Shown one piece after another: positions 21,506 through 31,091 of a stretch of DNA of 64,000 nt; the first letter of the stretch is position 1; every line of letters starts with the position of its first letter. The stretch is taken from contig JAIUCV010000076.1 of NCBI GenBank assembly GCA_026724425.1, forward strand, positions 3,309,501 through 3,373,500. The letters run 5' to 3'. A program made the position numbers and the translations under genes. The stretch comes from Erythrophleum ivorense. Taxonomy: Eukaryota > Streptophyta > Magnoliopsida > Fabales > Fabaceae. The notes beneath the pieces are model-generated. The model was not told the origin of the DNA and searched no databases. It saw only the letters and a program-made list of their open reading frames with translations.

Positions 21506-22059
21506 TTGTTCGAAGTGCAGACTGAAGACGAGGTCTACTACGCAAAGGTACACTGAAATGGAGGTCTACAATGAAGATTTACGCATGAGGTCTACGTAGA
21601 AGGTCTACTTCATGCTGTTTTCAACTTTTTTTATGTATGTTACGAGTCGCAGCCTATGTCTCGTAAAACTTACATTAATTCGAGATGTTACTCATGTTGA
21701 AGTAGCACAAAATGACTTCCGTAGTTATTCTTGAAGTTGTGGTGGATGTAAGAAGATTATTTTATATCCTAGTTACCTTTTGTAATTTTTGCCACAATGT
21801 CATTAAGAGTACATAAAGTGATTTGATCTTTTTGATTTGTATTGATGATAAGTGCAATTGCCAATAAAAACCTTGAAAATAATACGGAAAATCTTTTAAT
21901 TTGAGAACAAAGTCTTACAATGAAAATTGAAACTAAAAACAACAAGTGTTTAAACTGAGAATAGCAACAATTTTCTCTCATTTCAATATAAGATGAGAGA
22001 AAATTATGAATTGATAAGCAAATATGGAGATTAAAGTAGTGTGCAGTCTCCGAGGAAGC

Positions 22060-22203
22060 CTATTTGATTGATTCCATGTGAGCGAGAATTCCATCTACTG
22101 ACCAATCCGAAACAGATTCGGGTTTTGTCGTCAACGGGAAGAGGATCTCAATAACCTTTCTGTTCCATCTTGCAGCCGCCACTTCCAATAGCCTATTTCC
22201 TTC
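22060..22203 (-). pseudogene. Ankyrin/TPR-like last exon (captured fragment)
   Basis: On the minus strand an acceptor TTTTGTAG| (22204-22205) is followed by 47 open codons starting EGNRLLEVAAARW and ending in a TAG. The block ILFPLTTKPESVSDWSVDGIL is like the junction after the ankyrin repeats in plant ankyrin-TPR proteins. Those continue into TPR repeats, whereas here the frame stops, so it is a partial copy. Neighbouring exon-like pieces (22601-22785, 23011-23136) are on the same strand, suggesting a transposon-captured or chimeric gene. Confidence 0.45.
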
Positions 22204-22457
22204 CTACAAAATAAGCTTGATAAGAAATAGTATCCAAAAATATATCAGACAGACCAATAGATCAAGATCTATAAAAGAACCTACTTATGTCAAACAGAGA
22301 AAACTAACTAAATGGGGATAAAAAAAATATCACTGAGACCAGCTCCTAAATTGAAAAACCTTCACAAACAACATAAAATTTCAATCTTGTTTTCAGAGAA
22401 GACAAACTATGGAAGATCCAAGCAAATAACGGGTTTTACCCATAATCTCTACCACAT

Positions 22458-22549
22458 AGGTCTACCACAGAGGTCTACAACAGAGGTCTACCACAGAGGT
22501 CTACAACAGAGGTCTACAACAGAGGTCTACCACAGAGGTCTACCACAGA
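22458..22549. repeat. 13-bp tandem repeat (AGGTCTACMACAG)x7
   Basis: Seven units alternate AGGTCTACCACAG and AGGTCTACAACAG. It lies between exon-like segments on the minus strand and contains the M1 core motif GGTCTAC in every unit. Confidence 0.9.
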
Positions 22550-22600
22550 TCTGAGAAAACAAAACCTCCATCTATCACAGATCGAGAGAGAAAAACTTAC

Positions 22601-23258
22601 AGCGGCGGTGACGGTGGCGATCAGAGAAGGAGATGTAGGCTGAGGAGGAAGAAAAACTGCATATTCCCATCTCATTTTCTCCCATCCTTGTTTACCCAAA
22701 TCCTTTCTTGCTTGTTCGGTTTTGCTTGCTCCTGCAACCTCATGTAACGCTCATGAGCTAAGCTCGCTGCTTCTCTAGCTCGTCTCTACATATTAAGCCA
22801 AAGACAATGGCAAAATGGAACTGATTAAGAATCTCCTTAATAAGATATGTTGAATCAGTTCAAAAGAAGCGTAAGAAAGAAGTCCCAAAAGAGAATCCTT
22901 GGATTCCAAAACCATGAGAAACGAACCTGAAACCGGATCTAGAAATTGGCCAAGCGTCGTGGAAGAGGACATGAGGGATGCTACGAGGACTGAGGGGAAG
23001 ACGAGGGATGCTACATGGCCAAACCGCGACCGCCGCAGCACCGTTTCAGAAGAGTTTCAGATCCGGGAAAGGAGAACAGTACAACTTTCGATCTGATGGA
23101 GCTGAAGTTGAGAAAGGAAGAGAGAAGCGTCGCCATAGTCTCCGGAAGGAAAGGTTGGAAAAAATGATGGCCAAAACGGAGAAGAAGAGGAAGAAGAAAT
23201 CGACGGAGGATGAGAGAGAGAAAGGCGTTGATGAAAGAGAGTTTCACATAATTTTTAT
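22601..23258 (-). pseudogene. Exon-like segments of unknown gene (minus strand)
   Basis: A 5'-UTR-like stretch rich in CTTCTT/TCTCTC ends in an ATG at 23136 that opens 41 codons (MATLLSSFLNFSSIRSK...) to a stop at 23011. A further segment, 22785-22601, is bounded by TATGTAG| and |GTAAGT. It has a helical-looking R/A/E-rich frame (REAASLAHERYMRLQEQAKP) that shifts before MRWEYAVFLPPQP. I do not recognise the protein. 34851-35540 in M2 has a related, also non-coding-looking, version. Confidence 0.3.
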
Positions 23259-23301
23259 TTTCACAAAATTAGGGTTTCCCCTTTATATACAGGATAAAAC
23301 G

Positions 23302-26300
23302 GTTGGTAGATCTACATGATAGATCTCCGTGGTAGACTTACTCGGTAGATCTTACACATTTATAGGTTTTAACCTAAATGTCTTTGCTTATCTATAAATG
23401 ATTCATTTGTATGCATTCATATTTTTGGTAGATGATAATGTCTATATTTTAATTATTCATACATGTTTCGTTGTCAAATTATTTTTTATTTAATTTTAAA
23501 TTGAAATTTAAGATTTAATGATTTGGTAGATCTACATGGTAGACCTCCGTGGTAGACTTACCTGGTAGACCTCACACATTTATAAGTTTTAACCTAAATG
23601 TCTTTGCTTATCTATAAATGATTCATTTGTATGCATTCATATTTTTGGTAGATGATAATGTCTATGTTTTAATTATTCATACAGGTTTCGTTGTCAAATT
23701 AATTTTTATTTAATTTTAAATTTAATTTTAAGATTTAATGGTTTGGTAGATCTACATGGTAGACCTCTGTGGTAAACTTACCCGGTAGACCTCACACATT
23801 TATAGATTTTAAACTAAATGTCTTTACTTATCTATAAATGATTCGTTTGTATGCATTCATATTTTTGGTAGATGATAATGTCTATGTTTTAATTATTCAT
23901 ACAGGTTTTGTTGTCAAATTATTTTTTATTTAATTTTAAATTTATATTTAAGATTTAATGATTTGGTAGATATACATGGTAGATCTCCGTGGTAGACTTA
24001 CCCGGTAGACTTCACACTTTTATAGGTTTTAACATAAATGTCTTTGCTTATCTATAAATGATTCATTTGTATTCATTCATATTTTTGGTAGATGATAATG
24101 TCTATGTTTTAATTATTCATATAGGTTTTGTTGTCAAAATATTTTTATTTAATTTTAAATTTAAATTTAAGATTTAATGTGAAACAACCAAGTTTTTTTT
24201 TTTTTTAAACGATTTTAATAAATTATCAATGCGGAAATTTTCAAAAGAAATCAATAATATTAAATCATAATAAACCGTTCAACAATTAACCAATAACCAA
24301 TAAAGCCAATAAAGAATAAGCAACCTAAACACCAGGTTTGCTACATTATTAAAAATAAGACTAACACCCTAATCATGAATTCCTTGTCACCCACAACAAG
24401 ATTGCCAATATCAAATTCCTAATCTCATCATCCTCTTCTCTCTGTCTCTTTCCGCGGAAGAACATTGCTGTTACCTGCATCACATTGGAATAGAGATGCG
24501 TAAGTATTATCATAAATACTTAGTGAGTGGATCATCCTGCCTACAGACCAAGTACGTCAAACACTAGACAATACATCCACAATAATCAACAACAAGAACA
24601 ATAATCAACAATTGAAACTTCCCTGTCAGGAAACACCCACGTTTCCTGACCACCCAGGTCGGTGTCGACCGACACCTAAATGGTGTCGATCGACGCCAGC
24701 CTCCTGAGTGTCGATCGACACTCATCGAATGTCGGTCGACACCAGCTCGACGCCCAGACACCAGAAGCTACAAAAATCGTATAGCAAAATCTCAAACACA
24801 CAATCAAAGGCTTTTCAACGCCCCAATACAATCCAAAACACGATTTCCAATAAGAACAACTCAATAACACAATAACAAACTCAAACCCAAGGAACCTCTA
24901 GTGATAAACGGACCTACAGTCACGCACTCACCTTGAAAAGGATTAGAAGGAAAGAGAAGAAGATGAACAACAACCCAAAGCCTCTTATCAAGCCTCCAAA
25001 CCTCACAAAACTCCAAAATCACCTCTGAAAAGTCTATGTCACGAAAAGTGACTTTCTGCGCGGCCACCAGCCTTTTAACGCGAGACTAGGGCTTCCAAAC
25101 CCTTAACCGGAACAAAACCAGCCGACTTAAATCAAATCGGTCGATTTCACAATAACCGGTGTCGATCGACACCCTTCCTTGGTGTCGGTTGACACCCCTC
25201 GACCAAAACCAAACCAACCTCAATTCGATCGACTAAACCCGGAATCGCTCACGATAGCCGGTGTCGATCGACACACCCCTTTGGTGTCGATCGACACTAA
25301 GCATTTAGGAGCTTTTTACACATTTTCTTCGAGATGATTGAACCTTAAACCAATTGTACAACAATCAAACAAGAACATGTACAATCGATCCTCAATTCAC
25401 ACCTCAAAGAGCGTATGTAATCTACCCCCAAATCCCTAATGTCGTCTGATACCACTTCTAACACAACTTTCTGGTTCGCGGATGTTACATAATGATTTGG
25501 TAGATCTACATAGTAGACCTCCGTGGTAGACTTACCCGGTAAACCTCACACAATTATAGGTTTTTACCTAAATGTCTTTGCTTATCTATAAATGATTCAT
25601 TTGTATGCATTCTTATTTTTGGTAGATGATAATGTCTATGTTTTAATTATTCATACAGGTTTTGTTGTCAAATTATTTTTTATTTAATTTTAAATTTAAA
25701 TTTAAGATTTAATGATTTGGTAGATCTACATGGTAGACCTCCGTGGTAGACTTACCCGGTAAACCTCACACATTTATAGATTTTTACCTAAATGTCTTTG
25801 CTTATCTACAAATGATTCATTTGTATGCATTCATATTTTTGGTAGATGATAATGTTTATGTTTTAATTATTCATACAGGTTTCGTTGTCAAATTATTTTT
25901 TTATTTAATTTTAAATTTAAATTTAAGATTTAATGATTTGGTAGATCTACATGGTAGACCTCCGTGGTAGACCACTATTGCGGTCTACTAGGTTATTCTA
26001 CGAGTTAGGTCTACTTTACCCTAAACCCGAAATCGAATAATTTAGATAAAATTTTGCAACAATGTGCTTGCCATATTGTAATTTTACAGTTTAGATAACA
26101 AATAAACAAACATTGAATCGTATAACAAATCAAAAACAACAATTGGTCTAGAAATTTTCTAAACCCTACAACTTACACAATTCAACCTTAAACAATCTAC
26201 TCAAACTCTTATCCTTATGAACTATATATTCATGATATTTATAGATTCATGCATTTTTCTGAGATCATATTTTTAATAGATGTTAAATGTCTATTATTTC

Positions 26301-26880
26301 GTTATTTGTGAAAAAAATATTTCAAATTTGTTTTTTTAATTTTCTTAATTTAAATTTAAGATTTAATGATTTGGTAGACCTACATGGTAGACCTCCGTGG
26401 TAGACTTACTCGGTAGACCTCACACATTTATAGGTTTTAACCTAAATGTCTTTGCTTATCTATAAATGATTCATTTGTATGCAATAATATTTTTGGTAGA
26501 TGATAATGTCTATCTTTTAATTATTCATACAAGTTTTGTTGTCAAATTATTTTTTATTTAATTTTTAATTTAAATTTAAGATTTAATGATTTGGTAGACC
26601 TCCGTGGTAGACCTCCGTGGTAGACTTACTCAGTTGACCTCACACTTTTGTAGGTTTTAACATAAATGTCTTTGCTTATCTATAAATGATTCATTTGTAT
26701 GCAATCATATTTTTTGTAGATGATAATGTCTATCTTTTAATTATTCATACAGTTTTTGTTGTCAAATTATTTTTTATTTAATTTTTAATTTAAATTTAAG
26801 GTTTAATGATTTGGTAGACCTCCTTGGTAGACCTCCGTGTTTGTCTACCAGGTAGACCTCACCGGTAGACCACAACGTTT
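23302..26880 (+). repeat. ~220-bp tandem array with GGTAGAC motifs
   Basis: Units begin near 23302, 23521, 23742, 23961, 25495, 25715, 25936, 26367, 26588 and 26810. Each has TTGGTAGATCTACATGGTAG, CCGTGGTAGACTTACCCGG, then an AT-rich half ending ATTTAAGATTTAATG. Each unit carries four or five GTAGAY motifs. A solo LTR (24180-25489) interrupts the array and 26020-26360 is a diverged stretch. No coding capacity. Confidence 0.85.
24180..25489 (-). repeat. Solo LTR 1 (Tekay-like family)
   Basis: On the minus strand it runs TGTAACATCCGCG...GTTGTTTCA and is flanked by perfect TAATG duplications (24175-24179, 25490-25494) within one array unit. It is related to the LTRs at 32738-34061, 37160-38258, 42475-43696 and 51869-52931. 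It contains four exact TGTCGATCGACA palindromes (24709, 25160, 25262, 25285) plus variants. A solo LTR forms by LTR-LTR recombination. Confidence 0.88.
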
Positions 26881-26959
26881 GGAGGTTAAAATCGTAATCG
26901 TGACATGTGTTTTTTTTGTTTCTTCATAAGAGAGTGTAAGGTACTGTTACTGTACAAAA

Positions 26960-27040
26960 TGTTAGTTTTGCAATTGTTTCAAATTGTGGTCTAGTTGAAT
27001 AGAAAAAATCAAATTGTTGTCTAAATTTGGCAATTCCCCC
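26960..27040. other. M1 right terminus
   Basis: CAAATTGTGGTCTAGTTGAAT... to GGCAATTCCCCC matches the M2 terminus at 44330-44377 (CAAATTGTGGTCTATTTGAGGCAATTCCCCC, given here as two pieces with M2's GAGGC). It looks like the end of a non-TIR MULE. The 9-bp duplication cannot be tested because the left end is not seen. Confidence 0.45.
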
Positions 27041-28080
27041 AAAGAAATAACCAATAAAATAAAATAACCTTTTTCTCCATCGCATCTCATAACGATGAAA
27101 ATCAATGTCAATGTTTGAATCGCGGTTCCTCCACTTATCATACCAGCCCACATATCCTATCAACATATAATAATCTCAAATAGACATAAACATTAATTAA
27201 GAGTAGGTTAACTTTTATCAAAAACTGATAAAGAAAACTAATAAAGAAAACTGGCTTAATTTTACCTTAACACCATAGTTGAAAACCTAGGCCAAGACAA
27301 CTCCAATAAAATAGTGACATCCAAATTTTATGGATGCCATGAACAAAGCACGCCCGAACCATATAAAAATAAAAATAAATTCAGCCCATAAAAAAAAACT
27401 GGAACATTATAATGCAATGACATAGCCACTTCTCTAGTAAATATATTTTTGGAATTTGCGCCTACAGCACAAGCTGTTAGGCACGCGCCGACGCGGGCGC
27501 CACCGTGTGTGATAACAAAGGTACGTCTTTAGTCTGAACTTTTTGTTCAGATAACATTTTTAGCATTGTCTGTTTCGTACTGTTTTGTTATCCATTTTAC
27601 AGAGGATGGTCCTTGCAATGCCATAAAATGGAATTGGCTTGTTTCCAATTGTTGGGTTTTCATTATACGTACTTAGCAGCTCATAGCCCTTTGTGGAGGA
27701 TCTGTTCGTATGTACGTTTTCTTTATTTTTTTGGTAAACAAATCTGTTGGTATGTTCATAGCCAACGATGGTTCTTTTGTGTATCTAGATCAACTTAGTT
27801 TCTATCTCAACTTAGTACCTCTCCCTACTTTTGCTTTCAGTCAGATTCATTGTAGAAGGAAGTTTCATCAACTGTTGTGTTTACTGTCAGAGAAGTACGT
27901 TGCGTATAGCTAAGACCCTTGACTGGGAGAAGGACTTTTAAAAAGTAAACTCACCTATAAAGTACGTTGCGTATAGCTAAGACCCTTGACTGGGAGAAGT
28001 ACGTTGCGTATAGCTTTGTGCACAAAAAAGTAACTAAATTGATTTTGCAGGATAAATCCTCACGTCAAATAAGATAAGTC
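27041..28080. other. Unassigned intergenic DNA
   Basis: AT-rich sequence with a GC-rich patch at 27465-27505. Short frames (for example 27613-27798) have no recognisable domain. The only clear structure is the repeat at 27895-28015. Confidence 0.4.
27895..28015 (+). repeat. 38-bp repeat, two full copies and a partial third
   Basis: GTACGTTGCGTATAGCTAAG continuing to ...GACTGGGAGAAG occurs at 27895-27932 and again at 27962-27999. The first 17 bases recur at 27999-28015, so copies two and three are nearly head to tail. No function is apparent. Confidence 0.85.
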
Positions 28081-28619
28081 TAGGCCTAGGCAAATACCCG
28101 GAAATGAAAGACCCGACCCGAACTGACCCGAAATAGATAGAACCGAATCAAAATGGAACCGACACAAATATCCGAATGCAAATGGGTCCAAATTCCTATA
28201 CCCGAAAAAACCAAAATCAAACCGAAAACCGAATGATTACCCGAAATACCCAAAAATATAATTATATACCCAAAAATATTAGTTATATTTAAACTTAAAA
28301 TAACCAAAATATCTAAAATTATAACTATAAACCAAATATATTAGTTATATTTAGAACAAAATAACCAAGATATCTGAGACATCTGAAAATCTTTAGTAAT
28401 ATTTAATATTTTTGTAAAATTTAACTGAATTTTATTTAAATTAAACAGTTTTTATTTTTATTTTATTTTTTTTTGTAACCAGAGTTTGGATATCTGGAAT
28501 CGACCCAAACCCGAACAGAACCAAACTGAACCCGATCCAAAAATGAAACCCAAATGATTTCTAAATCTTTAGAACCGAAAGTCCCGAACCCGACCCAAAA
28601 AACTGAATGCTTAGGCCTA
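28081..28619. mobile_element. hAT-type MITE
   Basis: Terminal inverted repeats TAGGCCTAGGCA and TGCTTAGGCCTA (one mismatch) bound a 539-bp AT-rich body with many CCCGACCC / ACCCGAA motifs near both ends. Flanks are GATAAGTC and TATAAGTC, an 8-bp duplication with one mismatch, as expected for hAT. No ORF; it would depend on a transposase in trans. Insertion lies 0.9 kb upstream of the O-methyltransferase gene. Confidence 0.72.
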
Positions 28620-29333
28620 TATAAGTCAATCCACACACCTCACAAGTCACCGCAATATAACCCTTGCATATATCAAGGACATGGTATTATCAAAGGTTTT
28701 GTACAAATTGAAAATAACACGATTTTCTCAACATCAAAACGCAACGTTTTGACTTCAGGTTTTTTATTTTTGAAAATATAATTTAGTTTGAGGTTTTTTT
28801 TTTTTGCACAAAGCCCTTTTTCTTAAAGACATCTGATAATGCCGCGTTATCAATATAGGCAGAAGTTATATTGCGGGTGATTTTTAAGGTGAGTGGATTG
28901 ACTTCCATTTTTTTGACGTGATGGTTTTTCTTGAAAAAATAATTTAGTTTGAAGTTTTTTTGTACAAAACCCTAAATGTATTTATATTTAGATGCAAATT
29001 CTCAAAAAAAAAAAAAAAAAATTAACAAACAAAACTGCATCCAATCGCAGCATCCATATGGAAAACCAAAAACATGAACGGCCAACAAGAAAATGATTTT
29101 CACGTGTATTTAGAAAAGTCGAAATCTCTGTCAGTCATGTAACATGCGTTAAGTGATCAGTAGCTATCGTACCTCGTAAGTCAACTCATACTTTGAATAG
29201 AAACTTATCGTTGCTTAATTTGTTGTGGTAAAACAGAAAGAGAATTATTTACTCAGGTAAAAAAAACTATGCCAATGAATTTGATTTTTTTTTTTGTTTT
29301 TTGACCAAATAATGAATATGATCTTTAGCTTTC
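28620..29333. other. Upstream intergenic region of the O-methyltransferase gene
   Basis: AT-rich with poly-T and poly-A tracts (for example 28999-29021). No gene, transposon terminus or clear repeat is recognised. It is the candidate distal promoter of the downstream gene. Confidence 0.4.
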
Positions 29334-29440
29334 AAAATGTGAATGTTGTGACAACATTTCTCTTACCAATGTGAATGCTATTAGGTTTTGAGATTTCTCT
29401 CTATAAAATGTGAATGTTGTGACAACATTTCTCTTACCAA
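29334..29440 (+). promoter_or_regulatory. Core promoter with duplicated palindromic 36-bp block
   Basis: An identical 36-bp block occurs at 29334-29369 and 29405-29440. Each holds the perfect palindrome AATGTTGTGACAACATT (29342-29358, 29413-29429; one-base centre). A TATA box, TATAAAA, sits at 29402-29408 overlapping the start of the second copy, 84 bp before the ATG. The second copy would therefore lie around the transcription start or in the 5' UTR. Confidence 0.6.
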
Positions 29441-29491
29441 CAATATTACCTTTGTTATCAGTCTTCCTCAACGTATTAACCAACTGTAACA

Positions 29492-30923
29492 ATGGCAAAC
29501 CATCTTCCAGATCCATTAACCACTTCTAAACCAAGTCTAAACAAAAAAGAAGAACGATTTGATGAAGAAACAGTGAGCTTGCAAGGGGAGAGGATTTTGT
29601 ACACTGCGATAACCTTCCCTATGGTTTTCAAATCCGCCTTGGAGCTTGGCATTATCGACACCATTGCAGCTGTAGATGAAGGCGTGTGGCTCTCGTCTTC
29701 TGAGATTGTGTCTCGCCTCCCAACCAAACCTACCAACCCGGAGGCACCGGTAATGTTGGACCGGATGCTGGTTTTACTAGCCAGTTACTCGATCTTGAAG
29801 CACCGTATGGTTGAAACCGGAGAAAATGGTGGAACCGGAAAATTTGAGAGGGTATATGCTGCTGAACCAGTTTGCATGTCTTTCTTGAACCTTGGAGATG
29901 GCTCGGGTTCCCTCGCGTCTCTGTTCATGTTATCCACAAGCGAAGTCTTTATCAAGACTTGGTACGTACTAAATAACTATACCGTTTTTCCACACACAAA
30001 AAAAAATATATATTATATACGTACCGGTTAATGAACAGTTGATTATTGATTTTTAACAGGGCACATCTCAAAGATTTGATATTAGAAGGAAAAGATGCAT
30101 TTACATCTGCTCATGGCATGAAACTCTTTGAATACGTTGGTTTCAATGAACAATTTTCCGAAATGTTGAACCGGGGAATGTCAGAAGGTTCCACCCTGAC
30201 CATGAAGAAAGTTCTAGAAGTTTACAGAGGATTCGAAGATGTAAACACTTTGGTGGACGTGGGAGGAGGAACTGGAACCATTATAAGTCTAGTGACTTCC
30301 AAGTATCCTCATATTAAAGGCATCAATTTTGATTTAGCCTCGGCTATTGCCAATGCTCCTCTTTATCCAGGTATAAAGTGATGATGAAATTAACACTCTT
30401 AAAATTGTAATATTTGTTTTGTTACTAAAAACTGGGGGATGCATAGGAGTGGAGCATGTTTCGGGAGATATGTTTATTGAAATCCCAAAAGGAGATGCCA
30501 TCTTCATGAAAGTAAGTTCATATATATACTTCATTTTGTGAAAATTTGTTATCATTAACAAATATATGATTATGGTCCAACATATATTGACTACAAAATG
30601 AAATGGATAAAAAATGACAGTGGATACTACATGATTGGAGCGATGAAGATTGTGTAAAAACTCTAAAAAATTGTTGGAAAAGTCTTCCCGAAGAAGGAAA
30701 AGTGATAATAGTCGAGATGATTATGCCAGTGAAACCAAAGATCAACGATGTTTCTTCTAACATTGTGTTGTCAAGTGACATGAACATGTTACTACAATGC
30801 TCAGGTGGTAAGGAAAGGTCTATTTACCAGATCCAAACTCTAGCCTCTGATTCGGGTTTCTCTCGTTGTGAAATTGTATGCCATGCTTATGCATATTGTG
30901 TTGTCGAACTCCACAAAATATAG
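29492..30923 (+). CDS. COMT-family O-methyltransferase (four exons)
   Basis: Exons inferred at 29492-29961, 30060-30370, 30447-30511 and 30621-30923, all with GT-AG introns (98, 75 and 109 bp). The spliced frame is 382 residues, usual for the family. The N-terminal dimerisation domain includes FPMVFKSALELGIID and EAPVMLDRMLVLLASYSIL. The SAM-binding motif LVDVGGGTG is near residue 221. The catalytic His is H286 in WILHDWSDEDC. The supporting acids are E314 (VIIVEM) and E347 (GGKERS), with spacing like classical COMT. It should transfer methyl from S-adenosylmethionine to a hydroxyl of a phenolic or indolic substrate in the cytosol; the substrate is not predictable. From memory it is closest to the Arabidopsis IGMT/AT5G53810-type group. 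All key residues are present and no stop is seen, so it is likely functional. It is the only host gene in a transposon-rich stretch. Confidence 0.9.
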
Positions 30924-30978
30924 ATTTAAAAAAAAAAAAAAAAATCCTAATAATATAAACGTACGGATTAAAAAAATG

Positions 30979-30984
30979 AATAAA
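30979..30984 (+). terminator. Polyadenylation signal of the O-methyltransferase gene
   Basis: AATAAA lies 56 bp after the stop codon, downstream of an A-rich stretch, followed by T/GT-rich sequence. This is a plausible near-upstream element. Confidence 0.5.
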
Positions 30985-31091
30985 GCATGAAGAGCTTTTG
31001 TTTCGTTTTCTGGTATATTTTCTCGTTTTGTGTAATATAGTTTGTGTATCACAGTGATTTTCCCTTTTAAGATTGTGGTCACTGTTTAGTG

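Larger units (their letters stand above)
20938..27040. mobile_element. M1: MULE/VANDAL-like repeat domain
   Basis: The domain is defined by hundreds of bases rich in GGTCTAC / GTAGACC motifs, a ~220-bp tandem array, exon-like fragments on the minus strand (22060-23258) and an AT-rich right terminus ending GGCAATTCCCCC at 27040. M2 ends in almost the same terminus (44377). A short frame at 21410 resembles the start of MURA-type transposases. The superfamily call is inference from terminus style and these scraps. The left terminus is not visible; E2 and probably E1 are inserted in it. Confidence 0.5.

Noticed and set aside
27465..27505. GC-rich imperfect hairpin (GCGCCTACAG...CTGTTAGGC)
   Set aside because: The stem is interrupted and unsupported by any repeat or neighbouring feature.
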